DNA of 64,000 bases from Ruminococcus sp. (GCA_029060305.1 JAIDUG010000055.1:1-64000), one strand, 5' to 3'. Shown: positions 1-8,950, counted from the first letter of the stretch. Notes: generated by a model not told the origin, from the sequence alone. Numbers and translations are program-made.

Positions 1-66
1 TTCCTTCGTTTTGTCAAGAGTTTTTCTGCAAAATTTACATTTTGTTCATATCTTTTCCTTAGCTTA

Positions 67-262
67 ATGGTGTTGATCGATATGGGGGCTTATTACAAGA
101 GCAATTTCAAAAAGCAAGGGTTATAAAGGTGGTTTTGCTTGGGGCTTTTGGCTCGGAATAATCGGTCTTATCGTTGTAGCCTGTAAACCTGACAATCGTG
201 GTTATAATCAATTATCATCTGAAAATAAGGATAAATCCAAAACAAAAGAAACTATTTCATAG
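67..262 (+). pseudogene. Frameshifted small single-pass membrane protein
   Basis: The frame ending at the TAG reads as the C-terminal part of a common small Firmicutes membrane protein: KGYKGGFAWGFWLG followed by a hydrophobic stretch (IIGLIVVACKPD) and a polar Lys/Ser tail. The upstream part, starting MVLIDMG, lies in another frame. Removing one G from the GGGGG run at about 84-88 joins the two into one continuous protein of about 65 residues. The fusion point is inferred. It could be a real pseudogene, a phase-variable homopolymer or a sequencing error. No clear ribosome binding site is visible. Function is unknown. Confidence 0.45.
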
Positions 263-288
263 GTGGACGAATATGATACAAATAAAAA

Positions 289-315
289 GGCGGATTTTTC
301 GGAATCCGTCTTTTG
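289..315 (+). terminator. Rho-independent terminator, rightward
   Basis: An 8-bp stem (GGCGGATT with AATCCGTC, one G-T pair) with a 6-nt loop is followed by TTTT. It closes the small membrane-protein remnant on the plus strand. Confidence 0.6.
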
Positions 316-324
316 TTATGCACA

Positions 325-358
325 AAAAAAGACCGTTCCGTCGTGAGACGAAACAGTC
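325..358 (-). terminator. Terminator of the cellobiose phosphorylase gene
   Basis: GACCGTTCCGTC and GACGAAACAGTC form a 12-bp stem with one mismatch around a GTGA loop. On the minus strand it is followed directly by a run of seven T, just after the GH94 stop codon. Confidence 0.75.
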
Positions 359-380
359 CTTTTATTATTTAATAATGGAA

Positions 381-2840
381 TTAACCCATAATAACTTCAA
401 CTTCGTGAACACCGTCAGCAGAAGCAGGGATAACGTTTCCGTCTACTGCCTGACCGTCAACAGTCATTGACTTAACGCCCTTGCAAACGTGGTCGGGATT
501 CTTTACAGTGATATTGTAAGTAGCACCACGGAATTTTCTTACAGCGGTAAAGCCGTCCCATTCGTGAGGAATAGACGGGTCAACCTTAAGACCGTTCCAG
601 TCAGCAGCAAGTCCGAGAATATACTGGGAAATAGCAACCATATTCCAAGCAGCAGTACCAGTAAGCCATGAGTTCTTGCCCTCACCGAATCTGCTTGCGT
701 CCTTACCGGCAATCATCTGACCGTATACATAAGGCTCTGTTTTGTGGAGGTCTGAGATATCCTCATTGAAAGCAGGAGCAATCTTTGAGTAGTATTCAAA
801 TGCCTTGTCGCCACGACCTGCATAAGCCTCAGCACATATAATCCAAGCGTTGTTGTGAGTGAAGATTCCGGCATTTTCCTTGTAACCGCCGGGATATGTT
901 GAAATTTCACCGTACTGGATATAGTACTTTGTGAAAGCAGGGTTATTGAGAACAAGACCATATTTTGTGTTGAGGTACTTGTCGATAGATTCAAGGGTCT
1001 TGATGTCAGCACCCTCTTCCTTGCCGATTTCTGACATAACAGCAAAGCCCTGTGGTTCAATGAAGATTTTGCCCTCTTCGCATTCCTTTGAACCCATTTT
1101 ATTGCCCTCGGAATCGTAAGCACGGATAAACCAGTCGCCGTCAAAAGCAGATTCCATAACACTCTTCTTCATCTTGTCGATTTCAGCCTGAGCCTTTTCA
1201 GCCTCATCGTCCTTACCGAGATGTTTGAGAATAGCAACGTAGTTAGGACCAGCATATGTGAAGAGAGTAGCAACCATTACAGATTCAGCAACCTTTGAAT
1301 AACCGCCCTCTTCTGCAAATTTCGGGTTTGTGTAAGTCTGGAAGCTCTCACCGGGAGTATCTGAATAGCATGAAAGATTAATACAGTCATTCCAGTCAGC
1401 ACGCATAGCAAGTGGGAGGTTGTGAGGACCAAGATTGTTAATAATTTTGTAGAATGAAACTTTAAGGTGGTCAAGCATTGGCTTAGCTTTTGATTCGTCG
1501 TTGTCATAAGGCACCATTTCGTCAAGGATTGTCCAGTCACCAGTTTCCTTTATGTAAGCGGAAACAGAAAGAATCATCCAGAGCGGGTCGTCAGAGAAGT
1601 CACCGCCGATATCGGAGTTACCTTTCTTTGTAAGTGGCTGATACTGGTGATAGCAACCGCCGTCTTCAAGTTGAGTTGAAGCAATATCAATAATACGCTG
1701 TCTTGCTCTGTCAGGAATTTGATGTACAAAACCAAGAATATCCTGATTTGAGTCACGGAAGCCCATACCACGACCGATACCGCTTTCAAAGTAAGAAGCA
1801 GAACGTGAGAGGTTGAAAGTAACCATACACTGATACTGATTCCATATATTAACCATACGGTCCACTTTGTCATTCGGAGTATTTACATTGATTATTCCGA
1901 GGAGCTTATCCCATGTAGCTTTAAGTTCTGCGAGACCCTCTGCAACCTTTTCAGGAGTATTGTACTGTTCAATCATTGCAAGAGCCTTTTCCTTGTTGAT
2001 TGTAACTCCGTCAGCTTCAAACTTCTTGTCGACAGGCATTTCAACGTAACCGAGAATGAAAATAAGAGTTTTTGATTCACCAGGAGCAAGAGTTATCTTC
2101 TTGTAGTGTGAAGCGATAGGAGACCAGCCGTCAGCGAAAGAATTGTTTGCTTCGCCTGCAACAACAGCCTGTGGGTCATTGAAACCGTTGTAAAGACCGA
2201 TAAATGAATCTCTGTCAGTATCGTAACCGTCTATTTCGTCATTTACAGTATAGAAAGCAAAGTGGTCACGTCTGTCTCTGTATTCAGTCTTGTGGTAGAT
2301 AGTAGAACCTACAACTTCAACACGACCTGTACTGAAATTTCTTTGGAAGTTAGTGCAGTCGTCCTGAGCGTCCCACAAGCACCATTCAGCAAAGGAGAAC
2401 AGTGAGAAAGTTTTAGATTCTGAACCCTCATTTGTGAGTACAACCTGCTGAACTTCTCCGGCATAGTTTTGCGGAACAAAGAAAGTAACCTCAGCTTTTA
2501 AATTGTTTTTCTTACCTGTAATAACAGTGTAACCCATACCGTGACGGCATTCATAGGAATCAAGCCCTGTTTTTACAGGAGACCAGCCAGGATTCCAGAT
2601 TGTGCCGTTTTCGTTGATATAGAAATAACGACCGCCCATATCGATAGGAACGTTGTTGTAACGATAACGTGTGATTCTTCTGAGACGAGCGTCCTTGTAG
2701 AAAGAATAACCGCCTGCGGTGTTGGAAATCAGAGAGAAGAATTCCTGAGTGCCGAGATAGTTAATCCATGGATAAGGTGTCTTAGGGGAATTGATAACGT
2801 ATTCTTTATTAGCGTCATCAAAAAATCCGAACTTCTGCAT
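381..2840 (-). CDS. cbp: Cellobiose phosphorylase (GH94)
   Basis: Intracellular enzyme that uses phosphate to split cellobiose into alpha-glucose-1-phosphate and glucose, saving ATP compared with hydrolysis. The 819-residue length matches the GH94 cellobiose phosphorylase family (about 810-825). The sequence opens with a typical N-terminal beta-sandwich region, and the (alpha/alpha)6 catalytic part carries [12 protein letters not shown] (about 356-367) and MRADWNDC (479-486), where the second Asp, D485, is the expected general acid. There is no signal peptide. The ATG has AAGGAG upstream. It has its own promoter and a palindromic operator candidate, so regulation by sugar supply is likely. 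Specificity for cellobiose over cellodextrin or chitobiose is inferred from length and overall resemblance. Confidence 0.93.
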   Translation of the reverse strand: MQKFGFFDDANKEYVINSPKTPYPWINYLGTQEFFSLISNTAGGYSFYKDARLRRITRYRYNNVPIDMGGRYFYINENGTIWNPGWSPVKTGLDSYECRHGMGYTVITGKKNNLKAEVTFFVPQNYAGEVQQVVLTNEGSESKTFSLFSFAEWCLWDAQDDCTNFQRNFSTGRVEVVGSTIYHKTEYRDRRDHFAFYTVNDEIDGYDTDRDSFIGLYNGFNDPQAVVAGEANNSFADGWSPIASHYKKITLAPGESKTLIFILGYVEMPVDKKFEADGVTINKEKALAMIEQYNTPEKVAEGLAELKATWDKLLGIINVNTPNDKVDRMVNIWNQYQCMVTFNLSRSASYFESGIGRGMGFRDSNQDILGFVHQIPDRARQRIIDIASTQLEDGGCYHQYQPLTKKGNSDIGGDFSDDPLWMILSVSAYIKETGDWTILDEMVPYDNDESKAKPMLDHLKVSFYKIINNLGPHNLPLAMRADWNDCINLSCYSDTPGESFQTYTNPKFAEEGGYSKVAESVMVATLFTYAGPNYVAILKHLGKDDEAEKAQAEIDKMKKSVMESAFDGDWFIRAYDSEGNKMGSKECEEGKIFIEPQGFAVMSEIGKEEGADIKTLESIDKYLNTKYGLVLNNPAFTKYYIQYGEISTYPGGYKENAGIFTHNNAWIICAEAYAGRGDKAFEYYSKIAPAFNEDISDLHKTEPYVYGQMIAGKDASRFGEGKNSWLTGTAAWNMVAISQYILGLAADWNGLKVDPSIPHEWDGFTAVRKFRGATYNITVKNPDHVCKGVKSMTVDGQAVDGNVIPASADGVHEVEVIMG

Positions 2841-2895
2841 AATTGATTTTACTCCTTTTTATTTCATTGTGAACGATATTTCAGTTCCTGAAAAA

Positions 2896-2910
2896 GCGAT
2901 AGCCTATCGC
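2896..2910. promoter_or_regulatory. 15-bp perfect palindrome, operator candidate for cbp
   Basis: GCGATAGCCTATCGC has 7-bp arms around one central base and lies about 10 bp downstream of the cbp -10 box, over the probable transcription start. This position and form fit a LacI/GntR-type operator. No regulator gene sits next to it. Confidence 0.5.
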
Positions 2911-2920
2911 ATTTTCTAAC

Positions 2921-2949
2921 ATTATATCATACTTTTCATTTTATTACAA
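2921..2949 (-). promoter_or_regulatory. Sigma-A promoter of cbp
   Basis: On the minus strand TTGTAA (2944-2949) and TATAAT (2921-2926) are separated by 17 bp. This gives cellobiose phosphorylase a promoter separate from the epimerase upstream. Confidence 0.7.
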
Positions 2950-3045
2950 TAGATTATAGAAAAATTCCTATGTACTATTTTTCATCAGATTTTTGTGCAA
3001 TTTGACAAAAATTCATTTGAAGTACCAAAATTATTTGATTATGAT

Positions 3046-4053
3046 TCAGCAACTGAAAAATCTCTGATGAGTTTTAAATGTGTTATTGGGCTTTATTTCG
3101 ACATAACCCGTCATTTCAGCAGGAAGAGAGAGGTTAGGGGCATCAATCATAGCTGTCATAGGTTCAGGACAGAAGTAATGATTGAATCCTCTGTCGTTCC
3201 ATATAATCCAGAATTTGTATTCGTCGGAAACTTCATAGCAGAGTTTTTTACCGCTTTCAACGTCTTCCGCAATCACGCCGTGAAACTGCTGACCGTCAAG
3301 GGTTGTATATTCGCCGAAATACATATCATTGTCCACTACCTGCAATACAGGGCATTTAGTACCGTTTTTGTATTCAAGGTCATAACTTTCAGGAGAGCGG
3401 AGGACTTCTGTAGGGAGACAGCGTTCATTGAGTTCACATTTCTTGCCGATTGGTACAGTCAGTCTTATATTGCTTTCCTTAGCACCGTCAACAAAAGGGG
3501 CGTTGATTGTTGTATGTGAAGCAAGTGACATCGGAAGTACAACGTTTGAATTGTTTGTAAACTTAATGTTCTGTTCGAGACCGTGTTCTGAGAGTGTGAA
3601 AGTATATTCAGCAGTGAATTTTATCGGCAGATACTGGAAAAATTCGTCTCTTTCGTCGTAAACATAGCGAGTGACAAGCCATGCACAATTTGCATCGGAA
3701 TTGTATTCTACTATTTCGTGTTCACGTTTATGCAGGAATCCGTGAATGTGGTTGTTGTAAGGTGCTTTTTCGTTTACCGGAAGATGATATACAGCATCGG
3801 AAGTTTTCAGAATACCGTCAGCGAAACGGTTGGGAAGATAAAGGGTAGGAAGTCCCCATACTTCAGCAGACTGCTTTATATCGTCAGCAGTGTTGTTTGG
3901 ATTGAAGCGGAAGAATTCCATATTGTTTTTATTGTCTCTGAGACGGATAACGTTAGAGCCGACTTCGTAAGCGATAACGGCTTCGTAACCGCCTGCCTGT
4001 AATCTTACACAAGTAAGACCATTGAAATTAAAAAGCTGGGTGGAATTGTGCAT
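3046..4053 (-). CDS. Aldose 1-epimerase-like protein (galactose mutarotase family)
   Basis: 335-residue cytoplasmic protein of the GalM superfamily, which interconverts alpha and beta anomers of aldoses. Visible family features are LPNRFADG (substrate-binding region), HIHGFLH (first conserved His), a second His in SLASHTTIN, and a C-terminal PEPMTAMIDAPN. It follows the citrate synthase by 26 bp on the same strand, so both are probably transcribed from the strong promoter at 5499-5527. It lies upstream of cellobiose phosphorylase, which suggests a role in supplying the right anomer of glucose or cellobiose. The exact sugar is not determined. RBS AAGGAAA precedes the ATG. Confidence 0.82.
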   Translation of the reverse strand: MHNSTQLFNFNGLTCVRLQAGGYEAVIAYEVGSNVIRLRDNKNNMEFFRFNPNNTADDIKQSAEVWGLPTLYLPNRFADGILKTSDAVYHLPVNEKAPYNNHIHGFLHKREHEIVEYNSDANCAWLVTRYVYDERDEFFQYLPIKFTAEYTFTLSEHGLEQNIKFTNNSNVVLPMSLASHTTINAPFVDGAKESNIRLTVPIGKKCELNERCLPTEVLRSPESYDLEYKNGTKCPVLQVVDNDMYFGEYTTLDGQQFHGVIAEDVESGKKLCYEVSDEYKFWIIWNDRGFNHYFCPEPMTAMIDAPNLSLPAEMTGYVEIKPNNTFKTHQRFFSC

Positions 4054-4079
4054 AATAAAATTTCCTTTCTTAAAAAAAT

Positions 4080-5447
4080 TCAGTCCATACGATTTTCCAT
4101 ATCGGTGTATTCGTGCATAGGGGAAATAGCCTTGTAAGCCGGACGTATAATCTTGTTTGAGTTGATAAGTTCCTCAATTCTGTGTGCCGACCAGCCGGAA
4201 ATTCTTGAGACAGCGAAAAGCGGGGTAAAAAGTTCGTCAGGGATTCCGAGCATTCTGTATACAAAACCGCTGTAGAAATCAACGTTTGCACATACACCTT
4301 TGAACATACGTCTTTCGCTTGCGATAACCTCAGGAGCGAGTTTTTCAACAAGTGAATAGAGTGCAAATTCTTCATGTCTGTTCTTTTCTGATGAAAGTTT
4401 TTCTACAAAGCCCTTGAAAACTTTGGCACGTGGGTCAGACTGTGAATATACAGCGTGTCCCATACCATAAATAAGTCCTGCCTTGTCAAAAGCTTCCTTG
4501 TGGAGAAGTTTTTGGAGATAGTTTCTTACTTCATCTTCGTCCGTCCAGTCCTTTACGTTTGCTTTCATATCGTCAAACATCATAGCAACTTTTATATTAG
4601 CACCGCCGTGTTTAGGACCTTTCAGAGAGCCGAGGGCTGCCGCAATTGCTGAATATGTATCAGTACCTGAAGACGATACAACGTGTACTGTAAAAGTAGA
4701 ATTGTTACCGCCACCGTGTTCAGCGTGGAGAACAAGTGCGAGGTCAAGAATACGTGCCTCAAGTTCAGTATACTTCTTGTCGGGACGGAGCATATAAAGC
4801 AGATTTTCAGCAATCGAAAGATTCGGGTCAGGGTCATGGAAGAAAAGACTTCCGCCACTGTTGTAATATTTGTAGGCGTTGTAACCATAGACTGCAAGTA
4901 CAGGGAAAAGCGTAATCAGTTCAATGCACTGTCTCATAACATTGGGAACAGCGATATTATTAGCGTCGTCATCATAGGAGTAGAGGGCAAGAACGCTTTT
5001 TGCGAGAGTATTCATCATATTGTCACTCGGAGCTTTCATAATAACATCTCTTGTGAAAGTTGTCGGAAGTTCACGGAAGTCTGCAAGAATCTTTTTAAAT
5101 TCTGTGAGTTCGTGTTCGGACGGCATATCGCCGAAAAGCAGTAAATATATAGTTTCCTCAAAACCGAAACGTTTTTCTTTGATAAAGCCGGAAACAATAT
5201 CTTCAACGTCGATACCTCTGTAATAGAGTTTTCCGTCACCGTGATTGGGTGTACCGTTACCGGTATCAAGTACCTTTATTGTGCTTATGTTTGTAAGACC
5301 TGCAACAACGCCGTTTCCGTCAAGGTCACGGAGACCACGTTTTACATCGTACTGCATATAGAGTTCCGGATTTATCTTGTAACCGTCAAGAGACTTGTCA
5401 GCAAGTTTCAGGATTTCCGGAGTAACAGATGAGAATTTGTATTTCAT
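4080..5447 (-). CDS. gltA: Citrate synthase (first of two)
   Basis: Condenses acetyl-CoA and oxaloacetate to citrate, the entry to the oxidative arm leading to 2-oxoglutarate and glutamate. The 455-residue protein has the catalytic His in KHGGAN, the second His in GMGHAVY and the catalytic Asp region in NVDFYSGFVY, all of the Si-type citrate synthase fold. It has an N-terminal extension of about 40 residues shared with the paralogue at 54708. It leads an operon with the aldose epimerase and has a near-perfect sigma-A promoter. Why two copies exist is unclear; see the other entry. Confidence 0.93.
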   Translation of the reverse strand: MKYKFSSVTPEILKLADKSLDGYKINPELYMQYDVKRGLRDLDGNGVVAGLTNISTIKVLDTGNGTPNHGDGKLYYRGIDVEDIVSGFIKEKRFGFEETIYLLLFGDMPSEHELTEFKKILADFRELPTTFTRDVIMKAPSDNMMNTLAKSVLALYSYDDDANNIAVPNVMRQCIELITLFPVLAVYGYNAYKYYNSGGSLFFHDPDPNLSIAENLLYMLRPDKKYTELEARILDLALVLHAEHGGGNNSTFTVHVVSSSGTDTYSAIAAALGSLKGPKHGGANIKVAMMFDDMKANVKDWTDEDEVRNYLQKLLHKEAFDKAGLIYGMGHAVYSQSDPRAKVFKGFVEKLSSEKNRHEEFALYSLVEKLAPEVIASERRMFKGVCANVDFYSGFVYRMLGIPDELFTPLFAVSRISGWSAHRIEELINSNKIIRPAYKAISPMHEYTDMENRMD

Positions 5448-5498
5448 AATATCGTCATCCCTTTCTTTTTTTACAAATTTTTTTTAATTAATATAATA

Positions 5499-5527
5499 AT
5501 TATAACAGATTTCACTAAACCTGTCAA
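5499..5527 (-). promoter_or_regulatory. Consensus sigma-A promoter of gltA-epimerase operon
   Basis: Minus-strand TTGACA (5522-5527), 17-bp spacer, TATAAT (5499-5504): a perfect consensus match, predicting strong expression. Confidence 0.85.
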
Positions 5528-5598
5528 GCATTTGGAAGAAGTAAAAAGCATTTTTCCCAAAAAACAGCACCTGATAAAGATATTTGTCAGATTTCTGT

Positions 5599-5627
5599 TG
5601 AAAAAAAGTCCTGAATATGATATATTT
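5599..5627 (+). promoter_or_regulatory. Promoter of zinc-ribbon/TPM pair
   Basis: TTGAAA (5599-5604), 17-bp spacer, TATATT (5622-5627), about 30 bp upstream of the TTG start at 5660. Confidence 0.55.
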
Positions 5628-5659
5628 AATACAGTAAAATTTTTAAGGAGTGGTTTTAT

Positions 5660-6727
5660 TTGGCACAGATTGAAGCAACAGAATATAAATGTCCCAATTG
5701 TAATGCCGATTTGAAATTTATGCCGAATACTCAGAAATTCGGCTGTGAGTACTGCGGAAGTGAGTTCACACAAGAAGAGATGCAACAGATAAATGCAGAT
5801 AATCCGGAGACAGTACTGACAGAGGCGGAAATTCACGAACAGCAGGAATTTGAGGAACACACTAATTTATATCATTGTGCAAGTTGCGGTGCAGATATTA
5901 TGGCAGACGACGAACAGACAGCACTTTTCTGTTATTACTGTCATAATCCGATAATACTTGCCGGAAAACTCACCGGAAAATACAAGCCGGATAAAGTGAT
6001 AGGTTTCAAGTACACGAGGGAAAACGCTTTAAACTGTTTCAAAAAATGGGCAAGAAGTAAATGGTTTATTCCGGACGACTTCAAATCTCAGGAGCAGATA
6101 GAAAAAATGACAGGTCTGTATGTACCATTCTGGGTGGCTGACTGCAATATGAAAGCAGACGTTTCCGGAATCGGTAAAAGGAAACGCACGTGGACTTCCG
6201 GAGAATACAGGTATACTGAAACAAAGGAGTTTAGTGTGGAACGTCAGGCAGATATATCAGCGGAAGGTATTCCGGCAGACGGTGCAAGCAAAATTGAAGA
6301 CAAGTTAATGGAAGCTATCGAGCCTTACGAGTACGGCGACCTGAAAGATTTTTCGATGTCATATTTCAGCGGATTTTATGCTGATAAATTCGACGTTGAC
6401 AAGTCGGAAGTCTTTCCTCGAATCCGTGAAAGAGCGACAGAAGCAGGAAGAAAAATAGTCAATAACACTATACATGGTTATTCTTCATTTGTTGTAACCA
6501 GTGAAAACTACAACATTATGAGTACAAAATGGCAGTATGCAATGTTGCCTGTATGGTTTATGACATATAAATATGAGGATAAAATGTACGAGTTTGCGAT
6601 AAACGGACAGACAGGAAAAACTGCCGGTACACCTCCGCTTGACAAAACGAAACTGAAACTTTTCAGCATGGCTGTAGGGTTGGCGGTAGCTGTTTTAGGT
6701 TTTCTTTTTGGAGGTGCTTTATTGTAA
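5660..6727 (+). CDS. TFIIB-type zinc-ribbon membrane-associated protein
   Basis: 355 residues with two zinc ribbons at the N-terminus (CPNC...CEYC at about 11-34 and CASC...CYYC at about 72-95), a central beta-rich domain, and a C-terminal hydrophobic segment (about 334-354). This architecture recurs in Firmicutes beside a TPM-domain protein, as here, but has no assigned biochemical role. The start is a TTG with AAGGAG 9 bp upstream. The next gene starts at the stop codon, indicating translational coupling. The zinc ribbons may bind nucleic acid or a protein partner; I cannot tell which. Confidence 0.75.
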   Translation: MAQIEATEYKCPNCNADLKFMPNTQKFGCEYCGSEFTQEEMQQINADNPETVLTEAEIHEQQEFEEHTNLYHCASCGADIMADDEQTALFCYYCHNPIILAGKLTGKYKPDKVIGFKYTRENALNCFKKWARSKWFIPDDFKSQEQIEKMTGLYVPFWVADCNMKADVSGIGKRKRTWTSGEYRYTETKEFSVERQADISAEGIPADGASKIEDKLMEAIEPYEYGDLKDFSMSYFSGFYADKFDVDKSEVFPRIRERATEAGRKIVNNTIHGYSSFVVTSENYNIMSTKWQYAMLPVWFMTYKYEDKMYEFAINGQTGKTAGTPPLDKTKLKLFSMAVGLAVAVLGFLFGGALL

Positions 6728-7650
6728 TGAAGAAGTCAGTTTTAATTATGATAAATGCGTTGCTTGTTGTTGCAATACTTGTATTGTTTATTATACAGTC
6801 GTCTGCAAAGACTGATATTTCAAAAGGTTTTGACGGAAACTATATAAAGAGTGGTTTTATTGACAATACGGGACTTGCGGAAAATCCCGAAGAAATGACA
6901 AAACTTGTACGTGAGACCGCTGAAAAATTGGAAATGAATGTATTTGTATACGTTGCAGGAGAAGACGACATTTACAGAAGTGATTATGATATAGAATGTT
7001 TTGCCGATGATTCCTATGATGAGATTTTCGGGGAAGATACTGACGGAGTATTTTATTATATGGACTTGTCGGGACGTGTACCGGCATATGACTACATATC
7101 AGCAAGCGGTAAGGCTGTACTTCTGTATCAGAATTGTATTGATAATATATTCACACGCCTTGACAATTATCTGCCGGCTTCCGGACAGACCGTCTATCCG
7201 GAAAACATTGAAGACGCTGTAAAGGAGTTTCTGAGAGCTATTAAAGATTATGGCAAAACAGCACCGGGTTCAAATTCAATGACATATTATTACGACGAGT
7301 CTTCCGGAAAGTATATGTTTATGAAGAACGGAAAATTTGTTGTTTCAAATCACAAGCCCATTGCATATAATGTAATTCTTATGTTGGTATGTGTGGTTGT
7401 TGGACTTATAGTTGCTGTTATAGTATACTTTGCAACAAAACAAAGATATATATTCAAGAAAAGTCAGAATAGCGGAATATACGTCAGAAACGAAAAGACA
7501 GTTTTCCATAGAAGTACAGATACATTTATTCGTTCGTACACTACAGAACACAAGATTGAAACAAGCAGTAGTAGCAGTAGTCGTAGTAGTGGCGGTGGCG
7601 GAGGTCATAGCCATAGCGGAGGTCACGGCGGTGGCGGACATCACAGATAA
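6727..7650 (+). CDS. TPM-domain (YgcG-like) membrane protein with His/Gly-rich tail
   Basis: 307 residues: an N-terminal hydrophobic segment (about 5-24), an extracytoplasmic domain resembling TPM/YgcG proteins (about 40-180), a second membrane segment (about 213-236) and a tail of Ser runs followed by GGGGGHSHSGGHGGGGHHR. The low-complexity Gly/His tail is typical of YgcG relatives and could bind metal. It is coupled to the zinc-ribbon protein upstream, so the two may act together in the envelope. In plants a TPM protein acts in photosystem repair, but no function is assigned here. Confidence 0.7.
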   Translation: MKKSVLIMINALLVVAILVLFIIQSSAKTDISKGFDGNYIKSGFIDNTGLAENPEEMTKLVRETAEKLEMNVFVYVAGEDDIYRSDYDIECFADDSYDEIFGEDTDGVFYYMDLSGRVPAYDYISASGKAVLLYQNCIDNIFTRLDNYLPASGQTVYPENIEDAVKEFLRAIKDYGKTAPGSNSMTYYYDESSGKYMFMKNGKFVVSNHKPIAYNVILMLVCVVVGLIVAVIVYFATKQRYIFKKSQNSGIYVRNEKTVFHRSTDTFIRSYTTEHKIETSSSSSSRSSGGGGGHSHSGGHGGGGHHR

Positions 7651-7661
7651 AAATATGATAA

Positions 7662-7691
7662 AAAAGAGACTTCAATTTTGAAGTCTCTTTT
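7662..7691. terminator. Bidirectional terminator
   Basis: AAAAGAGACTTCAA pairs with the matching sequence ending in TCTCTTTT. A-run and T-run flank both sides, so it serves both the TPM gene and the convergent membrane gene. Confidence 0.85.
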
Positions 7692-7695
7692 AATT

Positions 7696-8064
7696 TTATT
7701 TGTCATCTTTGTTTTCTTTGCAACGAAAAACTGCAATAATATTTACAATTGCAAGAATCACACATAATACAGCCCAGGCGATTAAGTCCTTGAATACAGA
7801 ACCAGCCGACGTGAAGCCGATTAAAGCAGAAATTCCAAAAATAATAACTCCGGCAATTGAGCCACCCTTTGTAGTATTCTTGCGACTTGCTATCATAGTA
7901 ATTCCACCGGCAAGCATAAGCAGAGATACTAAAGCACCACCAGTACCGCTTGATTCACCGTTATCCGATAAAGCGTTTACAGCACCAGCCGTACAAGACT
8001 GAAACAATACAAAGCATGATATAATTATTGTAAGTATTCCTAAAACTAATTTTGTCGTCTTCAT
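7696..8064 (-). CDS. Small four-helix membrane protein, function unknown
   Basis: 122 residues with hydrophobic segments near 5-22, 43-60, 67-85 and 90-112. The N-terminus (LGIL..ISCFVLFQSC.AG..NAL) matches a type of small membrane protein often found next to XRE regulators in Firmicutes. It is divergent from the XRE gene at 8174 and shares with it a control region holding two operator-like repeats, so it is probably that regulator's target. RBS AAAGGAGG lies just before the ATG. Biochemical function cannot be inferred. Confidence 0.7.
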   Translation of the reverse strand: MKTTKLVLGILTIIISCFVLFQSCTAGAVNALSDNGESSGTGGALVSLLMLAGGITMIASRKNTTKGGSIAGVIIFGISALIGFTSAGSVFKDLIAWAVLCVILAIVNIIAVFRCKENKDDK

Positions 8065-8094
8065 GATTTTCCTCCTTTATTTTATTTCCCTTTT

Positions 8095-8159
8095 TATACC
8101 AAATCGGGATAAAAATATTATACCATTATGATATAATGAATTTATCCCAATTTGGTATA
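8095..8159. promoter_or_regulatory. Paired operator-like inverted repeats between divergent genes
   Basis: TATACCAAATCGGGATAAA (8095-8113) and TTTATCCCAATTTGGTATA (8141-8159) are inverted copies differing at one base, 46 bp apart. Each copy is itself a dyad (TATACCAA / TATCCCAA half-sites around one central base). TATAAT-like -10 boxes for both directions lie between them (8119-8137 region). This is a clear candidate for autoregulation by the adjacent XRE protein. Confidence 0.75.
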
Positions 8160-8173
8160 TAGAGTTATTTTTT

Positions 8174-8380
8174 ATGAGATTAAAGGAATTAAGAAAATCA
8201 AAGAGAATGACACAACAGAGACTTGCAATAGAGTTAAATCTGAATCAAAATTCAATAAGTCGCTATGAAAGTGGAGAACGTGAAGCCGATTACAAGACGC
8301 TTATAGCATTATCCGACTATTTTCATGTTTCAATAGATTATCTTCTTGAACGTACAGATAATCCTACATTTTACCGTTAG
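8174..8380 (+). CDS. XRE-family helix-turn-helix regulator
   Basis: A 68-residue protein made almost entirely of one HTH_3 domain (LKELRKSKRMTQQRLAIELNL..NSISRYESGERE, about 3-38), with the usual hydrophobic C-terminal cap (IDYLLERTDN). There is no effector domain. It is divergent from a small membrane protein, with two near-identical palindromes between them, so it most likely represses both genes. The Shine-Dalgarno sequence is weak. It resembles SinR/immR-type single-domain regulators, but there is no phage context here. Confidence 0.88.
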   Translation: MRLKELRKSKRMTQQRLAIELNLNQNSISRYESGEREADYKTLIALSDYFHVSIDYLLERTDNPTFYR

Positions 8381-8391
8381 AATAAAAAAAT

Positions 8392-8418
8392 TCCCCTGAG
8401 TGAATCAGGGGATTTTTA
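8392..8418. terminator. Bidirectional terminator
   Basis: TCCCCTGA, GTGAA loop, TCAGGGGA followed by TTTTTATT, with an A-run on the other side. It ends both the XRE gene and the oxidoreductase operon. Confidence 0.85.
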
Positions 8419-8419
8419 T

Positions 8420-8950
8420 TTAGTTATTCATACCGATTTCAATAGCTTTGAAGTTATTTTCAATAAGGTGAGCCTTTGAGGGTGGTACAACCTTTTCGAT
8501 AGCTTTTTTCATTGTATCGAGTGTGAAAAGATTAGTTTCTTTAATGAGTTTGCCGAGCAGGATAATATTTGAACCGCCTTTTAAATTATTGTCCTCTGCG
8601 AGTTGCGACGACGGTATATAATAACATTCAACGTCGTTTCTTTCGCATTTCGATTCAATGAGGGTGCTGTCTATGAAAATTTTTCCGTCTGGCTTTACGT
8701 CGTTGACGAATTTGTCAAAAGACGGTTGATTCATAGCTATGAGAATATCAGGAGTAAGTACGAGCGGTGAACCTATAGGGTTATCGGAAATACATACGGA
8801 ACAGTTAGCAGTACCGCCACGCATTTCAGGACCATATGACGGTAACCACGAAAGTTCCTTGTTGTCCATAAGACCACAATAAGCAAGAATTTTTCCGGCA
8901 AAGAGTACGCCCTGTCCGCCGAAACCTGCAAGAAGAATTTCAGTAGTCAT
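8420..8950 (-). CDS. 2-oxoacid:ferredoxin oxidoreductase, gamma subunit
   Basis: 176 residues with the family start [20 protein letters not shown], the CoA-site (gamma) domain of pyruvate/2-oxoacid:ferredoxin oxidoreductases. It is the last gene of the leftward operon ferredoxin-alpha-beta-gamma and overlaps the beta stop codon by one base. Together the subunits oxidatively decarboxylate a 2-oxoacid to its acyl-CoA, reducing ferredoxin, or run the reverse carboxylation. Whether the substrate is 2-oxoglutarate or 2-oxoisovalerate cannot be fixed from sequence; subunit order and the alpha sequence look VorB/KorA-like. Confidence 0.88.
   Translation of the reverse strand: MTTEILLAGFGGQGVLFAGKILAYCGLMDNKELSWLPSYGPEMRGGTANCSVCISDNPIGSPLVLTPDILIAMNQPSFDKFVNDVKPDGKIFIDSTLIESKCERNDVECYYIPSSQLAEDNNLKGGSNIILLGKLIKETNLFTLDTMKKAIEKVVPPSKAHLIENNFKAIEIGMNN

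Noticed and set aside
2995-3519. 174-residue plus-strand ORF
   Set aside because: Antisense shadow of the aldose epimerase, which has clear family motifs on the other strand.
5471-5860. 129-residue minus-strand ORF
   Set aside because: It covers the gltA promoter and the antisense of the zinc-ribbon start; Leu/Ile/Phe-rich composition typical of antisense AT-rich DNA.
7561-7650. Short tandem repeat (AGTAGT / GGCGGT) as a CRISPR-like or microsatellite element
   Set aside because: It codes in frame for the Ser/Gly/His tail of the TPM-domain protein; there are no spacers.
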